Shown here piece after piece: positions 36,003 to 45,281 of a stretch of 64,000 nucleotides of DNA (position 1 is its first letter; each line of letters opens with the position of its first letter). This DNA comes from Xenococcaceae cyanobacterium MO_188.B32 (lineage in GTDB: Bacteria; Cyanobacteriota; Cyanobacteriia; Cyanobacteriales; Xenococcaceae), in assembly GCA_030065635.1 (NCBI GenBank), contig JASJDJ010000008.1, forward strand, positions 1 through 64,000, written 5' to 3'. Made by a program: the position numbers and the translations under genes. The notes under the pieces were generated by a model, which was given only the letters and a program-made list of their open reading frames with translations, did no database searches and had not been told where the DNA came from.

Positions 36003-36055
36003 CGGTTAGTTTGGAGTTATTCACCCCTTACTTATTACTTAATTCCCAACCAACC

Positions 36056-39000
36056 ATGTCTCTTAACCCTGATATTCGCGATCGAGCCTATCAGTTTTTT
36101 ATTGAAGAAGCTCGAGAACTTCTCCAAACCCTGGAAACTGGTTTACTGAATCTTAGTGAAGATCGCAGTACCGATCGAGTTCATGAGTTAATGAGGGCTG
36201 CTCATTCTCTTAAAGGAGGAGCAGCAAGTGTCGATCTAGATGCCATTAAAACTCTAGCTCATCGCTTAGAAGATTTCTTTCAAGCCCTTTATAGCGACAA
36301 GGTTGAATTTGACTCAGAATTAGAAAGCTTGTTACTGGAAGCTTATGACTGTCTTCGTTCTCCTCTTAACGAACAAATAGAGACTGGAGCTTTTGATACT
36401 CAATCTGCTTTAGTTAATGCCGAACCTATATTTACTCAAATAGAAGAATTATTAGGAGATGCTCTTAAAGAAGCCGATAACTACGTCCCTATTTCTGCCG
36501 ATTTAGGTATTGATATTGTTGCTTCTATCTTTGAAGTAGATGTCGCTCAATCCCTCGAGCGTTTGACTACAATACTGGCTGACTCTAATAGAGAAGAAGT
36601 CATTAGAGAAATAAAAGCTCAAGCAAAAGTATTTACTGAATTTGCTGAGTTATTTAATTTGCCTGGTTTTGGCGAAATTGCTCGAGCTGCCATAATTGCG
36701 CTCGACAACCATCCAGAGAAAGCTGTAGAAATAGGTAATCTCATGTTGGCAGATTGTCAAGTAGCTAGAGACTCGGTTTTAGAAGGCGAGCGACTGCGTG
36801 GAGGAGAACCTTCTGAGGCTTTATTAGCTCTCTCTAAGTCTGAAGAATCAGTGGGTTCTGAAGAAACAGAATCTCAGGAGATTGTCTCTTTAGAAAGTGT
36901 CTTTGGAGACGAGCTAGAAATTTCTTCAGAAGAAGAGCAGACACCTGTTAGCGATGAGCCAACACCAGAAATCATTTCTCTAGATAGTGTTTTTGGGGAT
37001 GATTTAAACACCATAACAGGAGAAGAGCAGACACCTGTTAGCGATGAGCTAACACCAGACATTATTTCTCTAGATAGTGTTTTTGGGGATGATTTAAACA
37101 CTATAACAGAGCAGACACCTGTTAGCGATGAGCCAACACCAGAAATCATTTCTCTAGATAGTGTTTTTGGGGATGAGCTAAAAATTCCAGTTAAACTTTC
37201 AGTTTCTCATAATCATTCTGAGTCAAAAGAATCTCTAGAAATCGATGGGCAAGGACTACCTCAACCCAATAATTTAGATGAAGCGATCCAATCTATCGAG
37301 CAAATCTTCGATAAGTTACCTCCTCTACAAAGCAGTCTCTTACCTCCATCTCCATCAAAACCAAAAGAAGAAGTAACTATAACCCCAAAAGATAAAGTTA
37401 AATTAGATCGGCATGAAGACAACAAAATAACTAATTTAACCGTAAGAATTGACTTAAATCATCTAGAGAGAATGAATAATATCATTGGCGAATTAGTCAT
37501 TAACCGTAACAGCCTATCTCTGCAAAATGAACAACTTCAGCAGAATGTCAAAGAACTAGTCCGCAAGTTTGCCCGTTTTCACAAAATAACAGTCCAATTA
37601 AGAGAGTTTGCCGATCGTCTGTCGATCGAGTCAGAAAAACCTCAAAGTAATCATTTCTCTTCTACCAAAAACCATTTTTCGGCAATCAATACCAGTCAAA
37701 CCGAGTTTGATTCTTTAGAAATGGATCGCTACAGTCAGTTGCACATTTTACTACAAAAAATATTAGAGGAAATGATGCAACTAGAAGAAGGAATGGAAGA
37801 TATTTCTTTGTTTGCCAGACAATCTGACTTAACTATTAAGCAACAACGTCAGATGCTCGGACAAATGCGGGATGAGCTAATGTGGGCAAGGATGTTACCT
37901 TTAGACCAAATTCTGCAACGTTTTCCGCGCATATTGCGTAATTTATCTAACAAGTATCAAAAACCTGTTACTTTAAAGACGATCGGGACAGGAGTACTGG
38001 TTGACAGAGCAGTATTAGAAAAGCTGTACGATCCTCTGATGCATTTACTACGTAATGCTTTCGATCATGGAATTGAACCACCTGAATTTCGCCGTCAACA
38101 AGGTAAATCAGCCAAAGGAAATATTACCATTAGTGCTTATTATCAAGGCAATCAAACTGTTATCGAAGTGCAGGATGATGGTCGAGGACTTAATTTAACT
38201 AAAATTGCCAGTAAAGCAATTAAACAAGGTTTGTTGTCAGTCGAACAAGCCCAAATAGCGACTAAAGAAGAATTATTAGACTTAATTTTTGAGGCAGGAT
38301 TTTCTACCGCAGATAAAGTTAGTGAATTATCTGGGCGTGGTGTAGGCATGAATGTAGTTCGTTCTCAATTACAATTGCTCAAAGGCACGATTAAAGTTGA
38401 TTCATCTCCTGGAGAGGGAACTACTTTTACTCTTAAATTACCTCTTACTCTAACTATTGCCAAACTACTAGTCTGTTCTTTGGGTTCAACGGCTTTTGCT
38501 TTACCGTCAGATAGTATCGAAGAAATCATTATTCCTAAATCAGACCAAATACAATTATCTGGTCCACAGAGGTTTTTATTCTGGAATCAGCAATTAATAC
38601 CTATTTATGCAGTTAAAGATTTGCTTAAGTATAACTGCACTATTTATTCAGCAGGTTTGCAGAGTAAAACTTTTGATACGGTTGCCTCCCCTGTAGATTG
38701 GGCATCACCTTTGCTATTGTTACGGATAGGACAACAATTATTTGCCCTAGAAATTGACAAACTGATTACCGAACAAGAATTAGTTATTAAACCTTTTGGT
38801 AAGGCAATTACTCCTCCTAGCTACACTTATGGCTGCACTATTTTAGGAGATGGAACTTTACTTCCCGCGATCGATGGAGTTGTACTAATTAATAAAGTCC
38901 TGGGATTAAATACAATTCAGGAGCAAAATAATTTAAATTCTATCGATCGATTAGAACTAGCCGATGACCTTGAGTTAGATACACAAGACAAGAATATTGA

Positions 39001-39817
39001 AATAGTTCTCGCCAAAACCCTCAACCAGCCCACAATACTAGTAGTTGATGACTCTACTGCCCTTAGAAGAACTATGGCTTTAAGTCTAGAAAAACAAGGC
39101 TATCGTGTATTGCAAGCAGGTGATGGGCGACAAGCTTTAGATCGACTCAAGAATCATTCTGGTATCGATTTAATTATCTGTGATATAGAAATGCCCAATA
39201 TGAATGGCTTTGAATTTCTCAGTGTTCGCCGTCGTGATTCTTTGTTACTTCAAATTCCTGTCATTATGCTTACCTCTCGGAGTGGAGGAAAACACCGTAG
39301 TTTAGCCAAACAGTTGGGAGCCAATGCCTACTTTACTAAACCCTACATCGAACAAGAGTTTCTGGGCGAACTCAAAACAATACTCTCACAAAAACATAGT
39401 GACTCTGAAGATCGATCTAAATCTACACCCAAAACAATAACTAATTTAAACATATTAATTATTGATGATTCCTCTGCTTTACGCAGGACTATGACTCTGA
39501 GTTTAGAAAAAAAAGGCTACCGAGTATTACAAGCCAGACATGGAAAAGAGGGATTAGAACAATTAAAACAAAATCCGCAAGTAAATCTTATTATTTGTGA
39601 TATAGAAATGCCGATTATGAATGGCTTTGAATTTCTTGATGTTCATCGCCAAGATGCCAAAATAGCTCATATCCCTGTAGCGATGCTTTCTTCTCGTAGC
39701 AGTGAAAAACACCGCAATTTAGCCAAACAGTTGGGAGCAATTGCCTTTTTTACCAAACCCTACATAGAAGAAGAGTTTTTACAAGAAATTAAAAATTTAA
39801 TTAAAACTCATCATTAA
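36056..39817 (+). CDS. Hybrid CheA-type histidine kinase with two receiver domains (PixL/PilL type)
   Basis: 1253 residues from ATG 36056; the TTG at 36011 is rejected for lack of similarity. An N-terminal Hpt domain with the phosphorylatable His50 (LMRAAHSLKGGAASVD) is followed by an acidic linker with tandem repeats (about 275-380), a dimerisation segment and an HATPase with LLRNAFDHGIEPPEF, VQDDGRGLNL and SGRGVGMNVVRSQL. A CheW-like domain comes next, then two tandem receivers, each with ILxxDDS and ICDIEMPxMNGFEFL. Most PixL/PilL proteins have one receiver; here it is duplicated. CheA would phosphorylate the CheY-like regulator. It is the fifth gene of the operon, 53 bp after the second MCP. 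Confidence 0.93.
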   Translation: MSLNPDIRDRAYQFFIEEARELLQTLETGLLNLSEDRSTDRVHELMRAAHSLKGGAASVDLDAIKTLAHRLEDFFQALYSDKVEFDSELESLLLEAYDCLRSPLNEQIETGAFDTQSALVNAEPIFTQIEELLGDALKEADNYVPISADLGIDIVASIFEVDVAQSLERLTTILADSNREEVIREIKAQAKVFTEFAELFNLPGFGEIARAAIIALDNHPEKAVEIGNLMLADCQVARDSVLEGERLRGGEPSEALLALSKSEESVGSEETESQEIVSLESVFGDELEISSEEEQTPVSDEPTPEIISLDSVFGDDLNTITGEEQTPVSDELTPDIISLDSVFGDDLNTITEQTPVSDEPTPEIISLDSVFGDELKIPVKLSVSHNHSESKESLEIDGQGLPQPNNLDEAIQSIEQIFDKLPPLQSSLLPPSPSKPKEEVTITPKDKVKLDRHEDNKITNLTVRIDLNHLERMNNIIGELVINRNSLSLQNEQLQQNVKELVRKFARFHKITVQLREFADRLSIESEKPQSNHFSSTKNHFSAINTSQTEFDSLEMDRYSQLHILLQKILEEMMQLEEGMEDISLFARQSDLTIKQQRQMLGQMRDELMWARMLPLDQILQRFPRILRNLSNKYQKPVTLKTIGTGVLVDRAVLEKLYDPLMHLLRNAFDHGIEPPEFRRQQGKSAKGNITISAYYQGNQTVIEVQDDGRGLNLTKIASKAIKQGLLSVEQAQIATKEELLDLIFEAGFSTADKVSELSGRGVGMNVVRSQLQLLKGTIKVDSSPGEGTTFTLKLPLTLTIAKLLVCSLGSTAFALPSDSIEEIIIPKSDQIQLSGPQRFLFWNQQLIPIYAVKDLLKYNCTIYSAGLQSKTFDTVASPVDWASPLLLLRIGQQLFALEIDKLITEQELVIKPFGKAITPPSYTYGCTILGDGTLLPAIDGVVLINKVLGLNTIQEQNNLNSIDRLELADDLELDTQDKNIEIVLAKTLNQPTILVVDDSTALRRTMALSLEKQGYRVLQAGDGRQALDRLKNHSGIDLIICDIEMPNMNGFEFLSVRRRDSLLLQIPVIMLTSRSGGKHRSLAKQLGANAYFTKPYIEQEFLGELKTILSQKHSDSEDRSKSTPKTITNLNILIIDDSSALRRTMTLSLEKKGYRVLQARHGKEGLEQLKQNPQVNLIICDIEMPIMNGFEFLDVHRQDAKIAHIPVAMLSSRSSEKHRNLAKQLGAIAFFTKPYIEEEFLQEIKNLIKTHH
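36880..37190. repeat. In-frame tandem repeats of 84-90 bp in the CheA linker
   Basis: Four copies of the peptide IISLDSVFGD(D/E)L, separated by EEQTPVSDEPTPE segments, are encoded by near-identical DNA units of about 84-90 bp. The first copy (IVSLESVFGDELEI) is the most divergent. Near-identity at synonymous sites indicates recent expansion. Confidence 0.88.
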
Positions 39818-39853
39818 ATTTAGTTATTTTCCCCTATATAAATCGAGATTGCT

Positions 39854-40345
39854 ATGTTTACTAATCATCAACTTCAAAATAAGCCCGAAGATCTCATTAC
39901 TTCTACTCCTGACTCTCTACTTAAATTACTAGTGTTTGAAGTTGATAAGCTTACTTTAGCATTGCCCATCGAACAGACAAAAAAAGTTGTTAAATATACT
40001 TCTGTCCATGGGAGTGGACTCAATCATATCAATCTTGCCCATTTAGACGATCGCGAAGTAACTATAGTCGATTTAGAACAAAAGCTATTTAAACATAGCC
40101 AAGCAGAGCGAAATAATTTTGATGGCTATTTCATTATTACAAAAGATGTTATGGGTGAGTCTATAGGTATTTTAGTATCAAAAATGCCTATTCTCATTGA
40201 TGTACCTTTATCTCAAATTAGGCTTTTACCTAATTCTTATCGTCATTCTGACACTTTAGAAATCGCCAGTCATGTTACCTTAATTACTCAAAAAAATAAA
40301 CCCGCTGTAACAATTTTTATTGTAGATTTAGATCGATTGATTTAA
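39854..40345 (+). CDS. Second CheW-like protein closing the chemosensory operon
   Basis: A 163-residue protein with weak CheW character: LLVFEVDKLTLALPIEQTKK (about 25-44), a shortened central region (LAHLDDREVTIVDLEQKLFK) and GESIGILVSKMPILIDVPLS (about 105-124). The usual NxRG motif is replaced by LDDREV, so binding to CheA or receptors may differ from standard CheW. It begins 36 bp after the CheA stop and belongs to the same transcript by spacing. Confidence 0.8.
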   Translation: MFTNHQLQNKPEDLITSTPDSLLKLLVFEVDKLTLALPIEQTKKVVKYTSVHGSGLNHINLAHLDDREVTIVDLEQKLFKHSQAERNNFDGYFIITKDVMGESIGILVSKMPILIDVPLSQIRLLPNSYRHSDTLEIASHVTLITQKNKPAVTIFIVDLDRLI

Positions 40346-40561
40346 TTGTTAATTTTATTACATTTTAATTTGCTTAGTATTTAAAAAAAATACGTACATA
40401 GTAAGCAATTATTGACTTTTGACCATTAGAGTATGTTTTCGTTAAGAGCGGATAAATATCACAATTTTTTTATATCGTTTTTTTTACTTTTTTGTCCCTA
40501 ATTAGTTACTTTTCTGCTTTATTTTGGAAATTGTAGAATTAAAAAACGGAGTAAATCAATA
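40346..40561. other. Spacer with no gene recognised
   Basis: AT-rich spacer after the operon; no hairpin with a T-tract is obvious. A GGAG ribosome-binding site near its right end serves the small gene that follows. Confidence 0.4.
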
Positions 40562-40711
40562 ATGAAAAAATATAGCTCAGTCGATCGCCTCTACAAACTA
40601 CACGAACTATTTGCTGTTGATTTTAAAAAATCAGAACAAGATGCTCAAATAGTACAAAAAGAATCTAATGTAATGAGATTAACAGAGATAGAACACAATT
40701 TAACTGCTTAA
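40562..40711 (+). CDS. Small 49-residue protein, unknown
   Basis: The ATG follows ACGGAGTAAATCAATA, with GGAG about 11 nt upstream. The product is MKKYSSVDRLYKLHELFAVD, then a Lys/Glu-rich amphipathic helix, FKKSEQDAQIVQKESNVMRL, and a short tail. It is hydrophilic with no Cys and no family. It could be an independent small gene or the last gene of the chemosensory operon. Confidence 0.45.
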   Translation: MKKYSSVDRLYKLHELFAVDFKKSEQDAQIVQKESNVMRLTEIEHNLTA

Positions 40712-40829
40712 TTTAAATTAAAGCATACATCCTTCATGAGTATTAATTGTTTATTGAGCCAATCAATAAAGTTTTGGCTCAATAAATGAAATTATACTTA
40801 GGCAACCTGGAATTAGTAACCTTAAATTG

Positions 40830-40945
40830 TAATAGACTTCTTGCATAAGTCTCCAAAATCTCGGTTGAGTGGAGGTAAAAAGTAAAAGGTAAAAGGTAAA
40901 AAGGATTAATTTTGATTTCTTATTTATTTTTGTAAGAGGTCTAAT
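40830..40945. mobile_element. MITE-like inverted-repeat element (family B)
   Basis: The left arm, TAATAGACTTCTTGCATAA, and the inverted right arm, TATTAGACCTCTTACAAAA (read outward in), match at 15 of 19 positions. The interior has heptamer-like AAAAGGT units (about 40872-40900) and a TAAAAAGGATTAATTTTGAT segment that recurs at 62675-62694. It is non-coding. The rest of 40712-41112 shows nothing else. Confidence 0.6.
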
Positions 40946-41112
40946 ATTGCTCTAATTTTATGCTCCAATACAAGTCTTGAAATAATTGTTTAAAAAACTA
41001 CAACAACTTAAATATAAGTAATATCTAAAACATAGAAACTTGCTGATTAAATAATCGATCGCTTTGCCAACTCAAGCGGTCTTTTTTTTGTTTGGCTAAT
41101 AAAAATATCAAT

Positions 41113-41607
41113 TCAAGTAATGTTATTTCTTAGCCCACATAATCCCGCATATCCAATCCCGATCGCATCAACACTATCATCAATTGGTAAAGATTCTAGA
41201 GCGAATAAAACTTGAATCATATTTGCTACTTCTTTTTTATCAGCTTTTCCATAACCAAGATGGCATTTCCAACTAGATTGATGTAAATAAATTGGCAAAA
41301 TTCCTGTTTCTCGATAACAAACTAAATTGATTACCCCAAAAGACTGAAGGACTCCTCCTGCTGCTTTGATACTTCTACTAAAAAAGGGCATTTCGATCGC
41401 TATTTGACTGGGTTGCAATTCGGTAATTAACTCCACCATGTCTTGCTCAATTTCTAATAGTCTTTCTGGCGTAGTTAATTTTTTATTCGTTTCGATCGTG
41501 CCATATTCGAGTAATCTTGCATCTCCGACCGCCACTTCCTCTAAAAATGCCCAACCCAATATAGCTAAACCGGGGTCTATTCCCAACCAAGTTGGTTTTG
41601 TTGCCAT
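41113..41607 (-). CDS. ruvC: Crossover junction endodeoxyribonuclease RuvC
   Basis: A 164-residue protein of the RuvC resolvase fold. The acidic catalytic residues are placed as expected: Asp11 in WLGIDPGLAILGWA, Glu72 in QIAIEMPFF, and Asp144/Asp147 in LPIDDSVDAIGIGY. The middle block GYGKADKKEVANMIQVLF is the family's GxGxAxKxQVxxMV region. RuvC dimers cut Holliday junctions after RuvAB branch migration. Family length is 160-175, so the protein is full length. The gene stands alone, with an element of MITE family A about 70 bp upstream of its start. Confidence 0.93.
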   Translation of the reverse strand: MATKPTWLGIDPGLAILGWAFLEEVAVGDARLLEYGTIETNKKLTTPERLLEIEQDMVELITELQPSQIAIEMPFFSRSIKAAGGVLQSFGVINLVCYRETGILPIYLHQSSWKCHLGYGKADKKEVANMIQVLFALESLPIDDSVDAIGIGYAGLCGLRNNIT

Positions 41608-41677
41608 AAATGTGACTACTTATAAATAATTAAGTCGATCTACTTATTAGTATAGGCAATCTTTATTCTCTAAGCTT

Positions 41678-41779
41678 GTATAGCAATACCAACGAAGGTT
41701 AGGAGGAGATCTTAAGGCAAAATAGCAAATAGCAAGTAGTGAATTGATTAATTCATGTCCTAATTTCAATACATACTGC
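41678..41779. mobile_element. MITE-like inverted-repeat element (family A, copy 2)
   Basis: The left arm, GTATAGCAATACCAAC...GTTAGGA, and right arm, GTCCTAA...TACTGC, match the arms of the copy at 13843-13950. The core holds ATAGCAA heptamers (about 41721-41737). The surrounding stretch 41608-41914 has no gene. Confidence 0.5.
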
Positions 41780-41914
41780 TCTAATTATTAAACAAAAATC
41801 CTGACAAAAATAAATATTCTTCTAGATATAGTTTTAGAAGAATATTTATTAAAAACTCAAATTCATTTGTATATCAATACAACTGATAGTTATTTTATTT
41901 TCTATTTTCAAAAC

Positions 41915-42187
41915 TTAAATAAAGTAGTAATTAAGATTTAGTCTGGCTTTGCGAATTTTATCCAATAGCATCTCAACTGTTGCCAATTTTCCATCTACTG
42001 TATTTTCTGAAGTAGATTTGCTATCAGCTTTTTCATGATTTTTAAGTTTGCCTAAAGTAGTTTTAACTGTATATAGTTCTTTTTCAATTTTAATTAGTAA
42101 AATAATTAACCGAGCAACTTTTACAGTTTTTTCCTCCGCAACGACTTCCTGCTGAATAAAATTTAAATAGTTACTGATATTGTCCAT
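41915..42187 (-). CDS. Small helical protein, unknown function
   Basis: A 90-residue, all-helical, Lys/Glu/Leu-rich protein (VARLIILLIKIEKELYTVKT; VEMLLDKIRKARLNLNYYF), without transmembrane or Cys features. Heptad-like spacing suggests a coiled coil. The ATG at 42187 gives a plausible start, MDNISNYLNFIQQEVVAEEK. No family was recognised and no neighbour suggests a role. Confidence 0.5.
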   Translation of the reverse strand: MDNISNYLNFIQQEVVAEEKTVKVARLIILLIKIEKELYTVKTTLGKLKNHEKADSKSTSENTVDGKLATVEMLLDKIRKARLNLNYYFI

Positions 42188-42398
42188 GAAATTAGTAAAT
42201 TAATTTAGTAGTTGTTTAATAGTTATTTGCTGTTTGCTTTACATAAATACAGTATATAAGTGAAAATGCCCTAATTACATGAAGTTTATGTAATTCTTCA
42301 GAGATACCCTGTAAATAATACGTTAATTAAATTTAATATTTCAGCAAGGTTACGGAGTTTCGTTGAATGCACACCTATTGGTACTCGCTACTCGTTAC

Positions 42399-43088
42399 TT
42401 ACACGTATCCATTCTCTGTCAAAAAAGCGAGACTTATATCTTCTACTCGATTGGCAGAGGGTAAACGATGGGCAATTAATCGATCGACGTATTTTCCTAA
42501 AATATCGCTTTCTATGTTGACCAAATCTCCTGGCTGAAGATAACACAAATTGGTTTCTCTATAGGTATGGGGAATAACGGCAACTTTAAACCAACTGCCA
42601 TCAACCGCACAATCGGCAACAGTTAGACTAATTCCATTGATGGCAATGCTACCTTTCTCAACTAGATAACGAGCTATATTATTTTGCCATCGATCGACCA
42701 TAGCAGGAGGTGCAGTAAAGTTCATTTCCCAAGCTTTATCTGTAGCCATAGATTGTGACAAACAACCAACACCATCTACATGACCTGTGACAAAATGACC
42801 GCCAATTTTGCTTCCTACTCTCAAAGATGTTTCTAGATTAACGTATTCTGCTGTCATGGTTCGTTGTCCGAGAGTACTGCGTTGCAGAGTTTCGGGAGAA
42901 ACCGTTGCCAAAAAACCATTAGAGACAATCTCTTCTACAGTTAAGCAGACTCCATCTACAGCTACGCTATCGCCAAGCGCCAAATCTGCTACAATTCCTT
43001 GAGAACTGTTACGAATGATTGTAATTTTAAAACAATCTTGACCTTGCTTATGAATTGTACCGATCCCTTGTACTAAACCTGTAAACAT
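42399..43088 (-). CDS. ribE: Riboflavin synthase alpha subunit
   Basis: A 229-residue protein made of two lumazine-binding beta-barrels. Barrel 1 starts MFTGLVQGIGTIHK and includes GDSVAVDGVCLTV. Barrel 2 contains IGGHFVTGHVDGVG at its start and EKGSIAINGISLTVADCAVD. The sequence between them, VSPETLQRSTLG, carries residues of the active site. The trimer converts two 6,7-dimethyl-8-ribityllumazine into riboflavin and a pyrimidine. Length and domain order are normal. No other rib gene is adjacent, as is usual for cyanobacteria. Confidence 0.95.
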   Translation of the reverse strand: MFTGLVQGIGTIHKQGQDCFKITIIRNSSQGIVADLALGDSVAVDGVCLTVEEIVSNGFLATVSPETLQRSTLGQRTMTAEYVNLETSLRVGSKIGGHFVTGHVDGVGCLSQSMATDKAWEMNFTAPPAMVDRWQNNIARYLVEKGSIAINGISLTVADCAVDGSWFKVAVIPHTYRETNLCYLQPGDLVNIESDILGKYVDRLIAHRLPSANRVEDISLAFLTENGYV

Positions 43089-43414
43089 AATTCGATTGAG
43101 AAAACATAATTAAAGTTTAATAATTGAGCCCTAAAGCCTGCTATCAAAGTATAAATGCTCTCTACAGACTACTGTGCCGAATGTTTGCCCTTTCTCTCTG
43201 ACTTTAATTTTTTCTGGAGACAGTAAGGCAATAAATATAAATTAGGGCATACTGAAATTAAACAGCATCTCTAGTATTAATGAGATTGAGTATTTTTACT
43301 AGTTATGATGTTCGAGATGAAATATACATCCTAGTCTGGGAATAAATATTTATCTTGATTTATTGATTTTGTGTGGTCATAATTCTTGCTGATGTTATTT
43401 GAGAGACTCAACCA
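43089..43414. other. 326-bp divergent spacer
   Basis: Lies between the divergently transcribed riboflavin synthase and DUF151 genes and must hold both promoters. No FMN riboswitch, hairpin or repeat could be recognised by eye. Confidence 0.5.
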
Positions 43415-43912
43415 ATGATAGAAATGAAAGTTGCTGGCATTGCTTTAGATGCTGTCCACCGTACTCCGATCGTCTTGCTGAAAGATGCTTCTGAACGTAG
43501 AGCATTGCCAATTTTTATCGGACAGGATCAAGCTAGAGCCATTATTAATGCTTTGGAAAAACAACCAGCACCTCGTCCTTTGACCCACGATTTGATTGCT
43601 AATATTTTTGAATCTTGGGACATTAATTTGGAAAAAATTATTATTCATGCACTACGAGATCAAACTTTTTATGCTGTTCTCTGTTTGAACCAAGCGGGTG
43701 TCAAAAAAGAAATTGATTGTCGTCCTAGCGATGCGATCTCCATCGCCTTGCGCACAGAAAGTCCTATTTGGGTAATGGAAGAAGTAGTAGCTGATGCTTC
43801 TATTCCTGTAGATCGAGATGCTGATGAAGAAGAACGTCAAGCTTTTCGAGAATTTATTTCTAATTTGAGACCAGAAGATTTAATTAAGCGAGGAGGTACT
43901 AATGGTGATTAG
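43415..43912 (+). CDS. Bifunctional nuclease family protein (DUF151/BFN)
   Basis: A 165-residue protein. The DUF151 domain is clear: MIEMKVAGIALDAVHRTPIV at the start, LPIFIGQDQARAIINALEKQ (about 31-50), RPLTHDLIANIFESWDINLE and DCRPSDAISIALRTESPIWV (about 98-117). Plant homologues were reported as bifunctional DNase/RNases induced by stress; the cyanobacterial role is not established. The C-terminal extension EERQAFREFISNLRPEDLIK fits the usual cyanobacterial form. An aldo/keto reductase follows 45 bp downstream on the same strand. Confidence 0.9.
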   Translation: MIEMKVAGIALDAVHRTPIVLLKDASERRALPIFIGQDQARAIINALEKQPAPRPLTHDLIANIFESWDINLEKIIIHALRDQTFYAVLCLNQAGVKKEIDCRPSDAISIALRTESPIWVMEEVVADASIPVDRDADEEERQAFREFISNLRPEDLIKRGGTNGD

Positions 43913-43957
43913 TTGTTAGGTGTTATTACCCAATCACTAATCACCAATCACCAATTC

Positions 43958-45091
43958 ATGAAATATCGGCGATTTGGAAAAACTAACTTGCAGTTATCTG
44001 TTTTTTCCTTGGGAACGATGCGTTGTCTGGAATCTTCTCAAGTAGCAGAAAAAACGATCGCCCAAGCTATTGAATTAGGTATTAATCATCTAGAAACTGC
44101 TAACGGTTATGGTCAAAGTGAAGAGTATCTCGGTCAAACTCTTAAAACCAATCTAGCTAAACAAAAAGAAGAAATTTACGTTACTACAAAGTTGCCACCG
44201 ACACCAGATGCCAAACAAATGGGTCAGTGGATCGATGAATCTTTATCTAGATTGCAAGTAGACCATATAGATTGTTTAGCAATTCACGGCATTAATACCT
44301 GGCAACATTTAGACTGGGTAACAAGCGATCGCAGTTGTTTGCGGGCAATCCAAACAGCAATGAGAGCAGGAAAGATATGCCATTTGGGTTTTTCCACTCA
44401 TGGTTCTCTCGAGCTAATTTTAGCGACGATCGAAACTAATTTATTTTCATTCATTAATCTTCATTATTATTATTTTTGGCAGCGCAATGAACCAGCGATC
44501 GCTCTAGCCCAAGCTAAAGATATGGGTGTATTTATTATTTCTCCTGCGGATAAAGGAGGAAGGCTCTATACTCCGCCAGCCACTTTACGACAGCTATGCC
44601 AGCCTTTTTCTCCCCTAGAATTAAACTATCGTTTTTTGCTGAGCGATCGTCGTATTACAACTCTAAGTGTAGGGGCTGCTAATCCTGAGGAATTGACTAC
44701 ACCATTACAAGTAGCAGACCGAGATTATCCCCTCACGCCTGAAGAACGAGAAACATTACAGCATTTAAGTTCTCATCGACAAAAAACTTTAACCAGCGAT
44801 CTTTGTAGTCAGTGCTATCGATGTCTTCCCTGCCCTGAAGCAATTAATATCCCCGAAATCTTACGACTGCGTAACCTTGCTGTAGCTTATGACATGACAG
44901 AATACGGTCAGTATCGCTATCGGATGTTGGAAAATGCAGGTCATTGGTTTCCTGGCAAAAAAGGCGATCGTTGTACTAGTTGCGGAGACTGTCTTCCTCG
45001 TTGTCCAGAAAAATTGGATATACCTAAATTGTTACGAGATAGTCATCAACGACTTAATGGTGCAACCCGTCGTCGTCTCTGGCAAGATTAG
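43958..45091 (+). CDS. Aldo/keto reductase with C-terminal 4Fe-4S motifs
   Basis: 377 residues from the ATG at 43958. Residues about 1-270 form the aldo/keto reductase barrel (MKYRRFGKTNLQLSVFSLGT; HLETANGYGQSEEYLG with Tyr; VTTKLPP with Lys; CLAIHGINT with His). The C-terminal ~100 residues carry two Cys clusters: CSQCYRCLPCPEAINIPEIL and CTSCGDCLPRCPEKLDIPKL, resembling dicluster ferredoxins. This architecture suggests electron input or output through Fe-S centres rather than only NADPH. The substrate is unknown. It may be co-transcribed with the DUF151 gene. Confidence 0.88.
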   Translation: MKYRRFGKTNLQLSVFSLGTMRCLESSQVAEKTIAQAIELGINHLETANGYGQSEEYLGQTLKTNLAKQKEEIYVTTKLPPTPDAKQMGQWIDESLSRLQVDHIDCLAIHGINTWQHLDWVTSDRSCLRAIQTAMRAGKICHLGFSTHGSLELILATIETNLFSFINLHYYYFWQRNEPAIALAQAKDMGVFIISPADKGGRLYTPPATLRQLCQPFSPLELNYRFLLSDRRITTLSVGAANPEELTTPLQVADRDYPLTPEERETLQHLSSHRQKTLTSDLCSQCYRCLPCPEAINIPEILRLRNLAVAYDMTEYGQYRYRMLENAGHWFPGKKGDRCTSCGDCLPRCPEKLDIPKLLRDSHQRLNGATRRRLWQD

Positions 45092-45281
45092 TTGTTTTTA
45101 TTTTTTCTCCAAAAAATTGACCGTACATATTCAATAAAAGTGTTAGTATAATTATCGGTAATAAAGATAGAAGATAAAGTTCATATTCAGTATAAAAAGG
45201 TTTTTGTCCTCTGGTATTGATGAGCTTCGCTCCGAAATCTTGTATCTCTACGCAGTTCTGATTTAGGAGGAAATTTACTTT

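Noticed and set aside
36874-37149. Minus-strand open frame in the CheA linker
   Set aside because: Product of the repeated codons read antisense; no start context.
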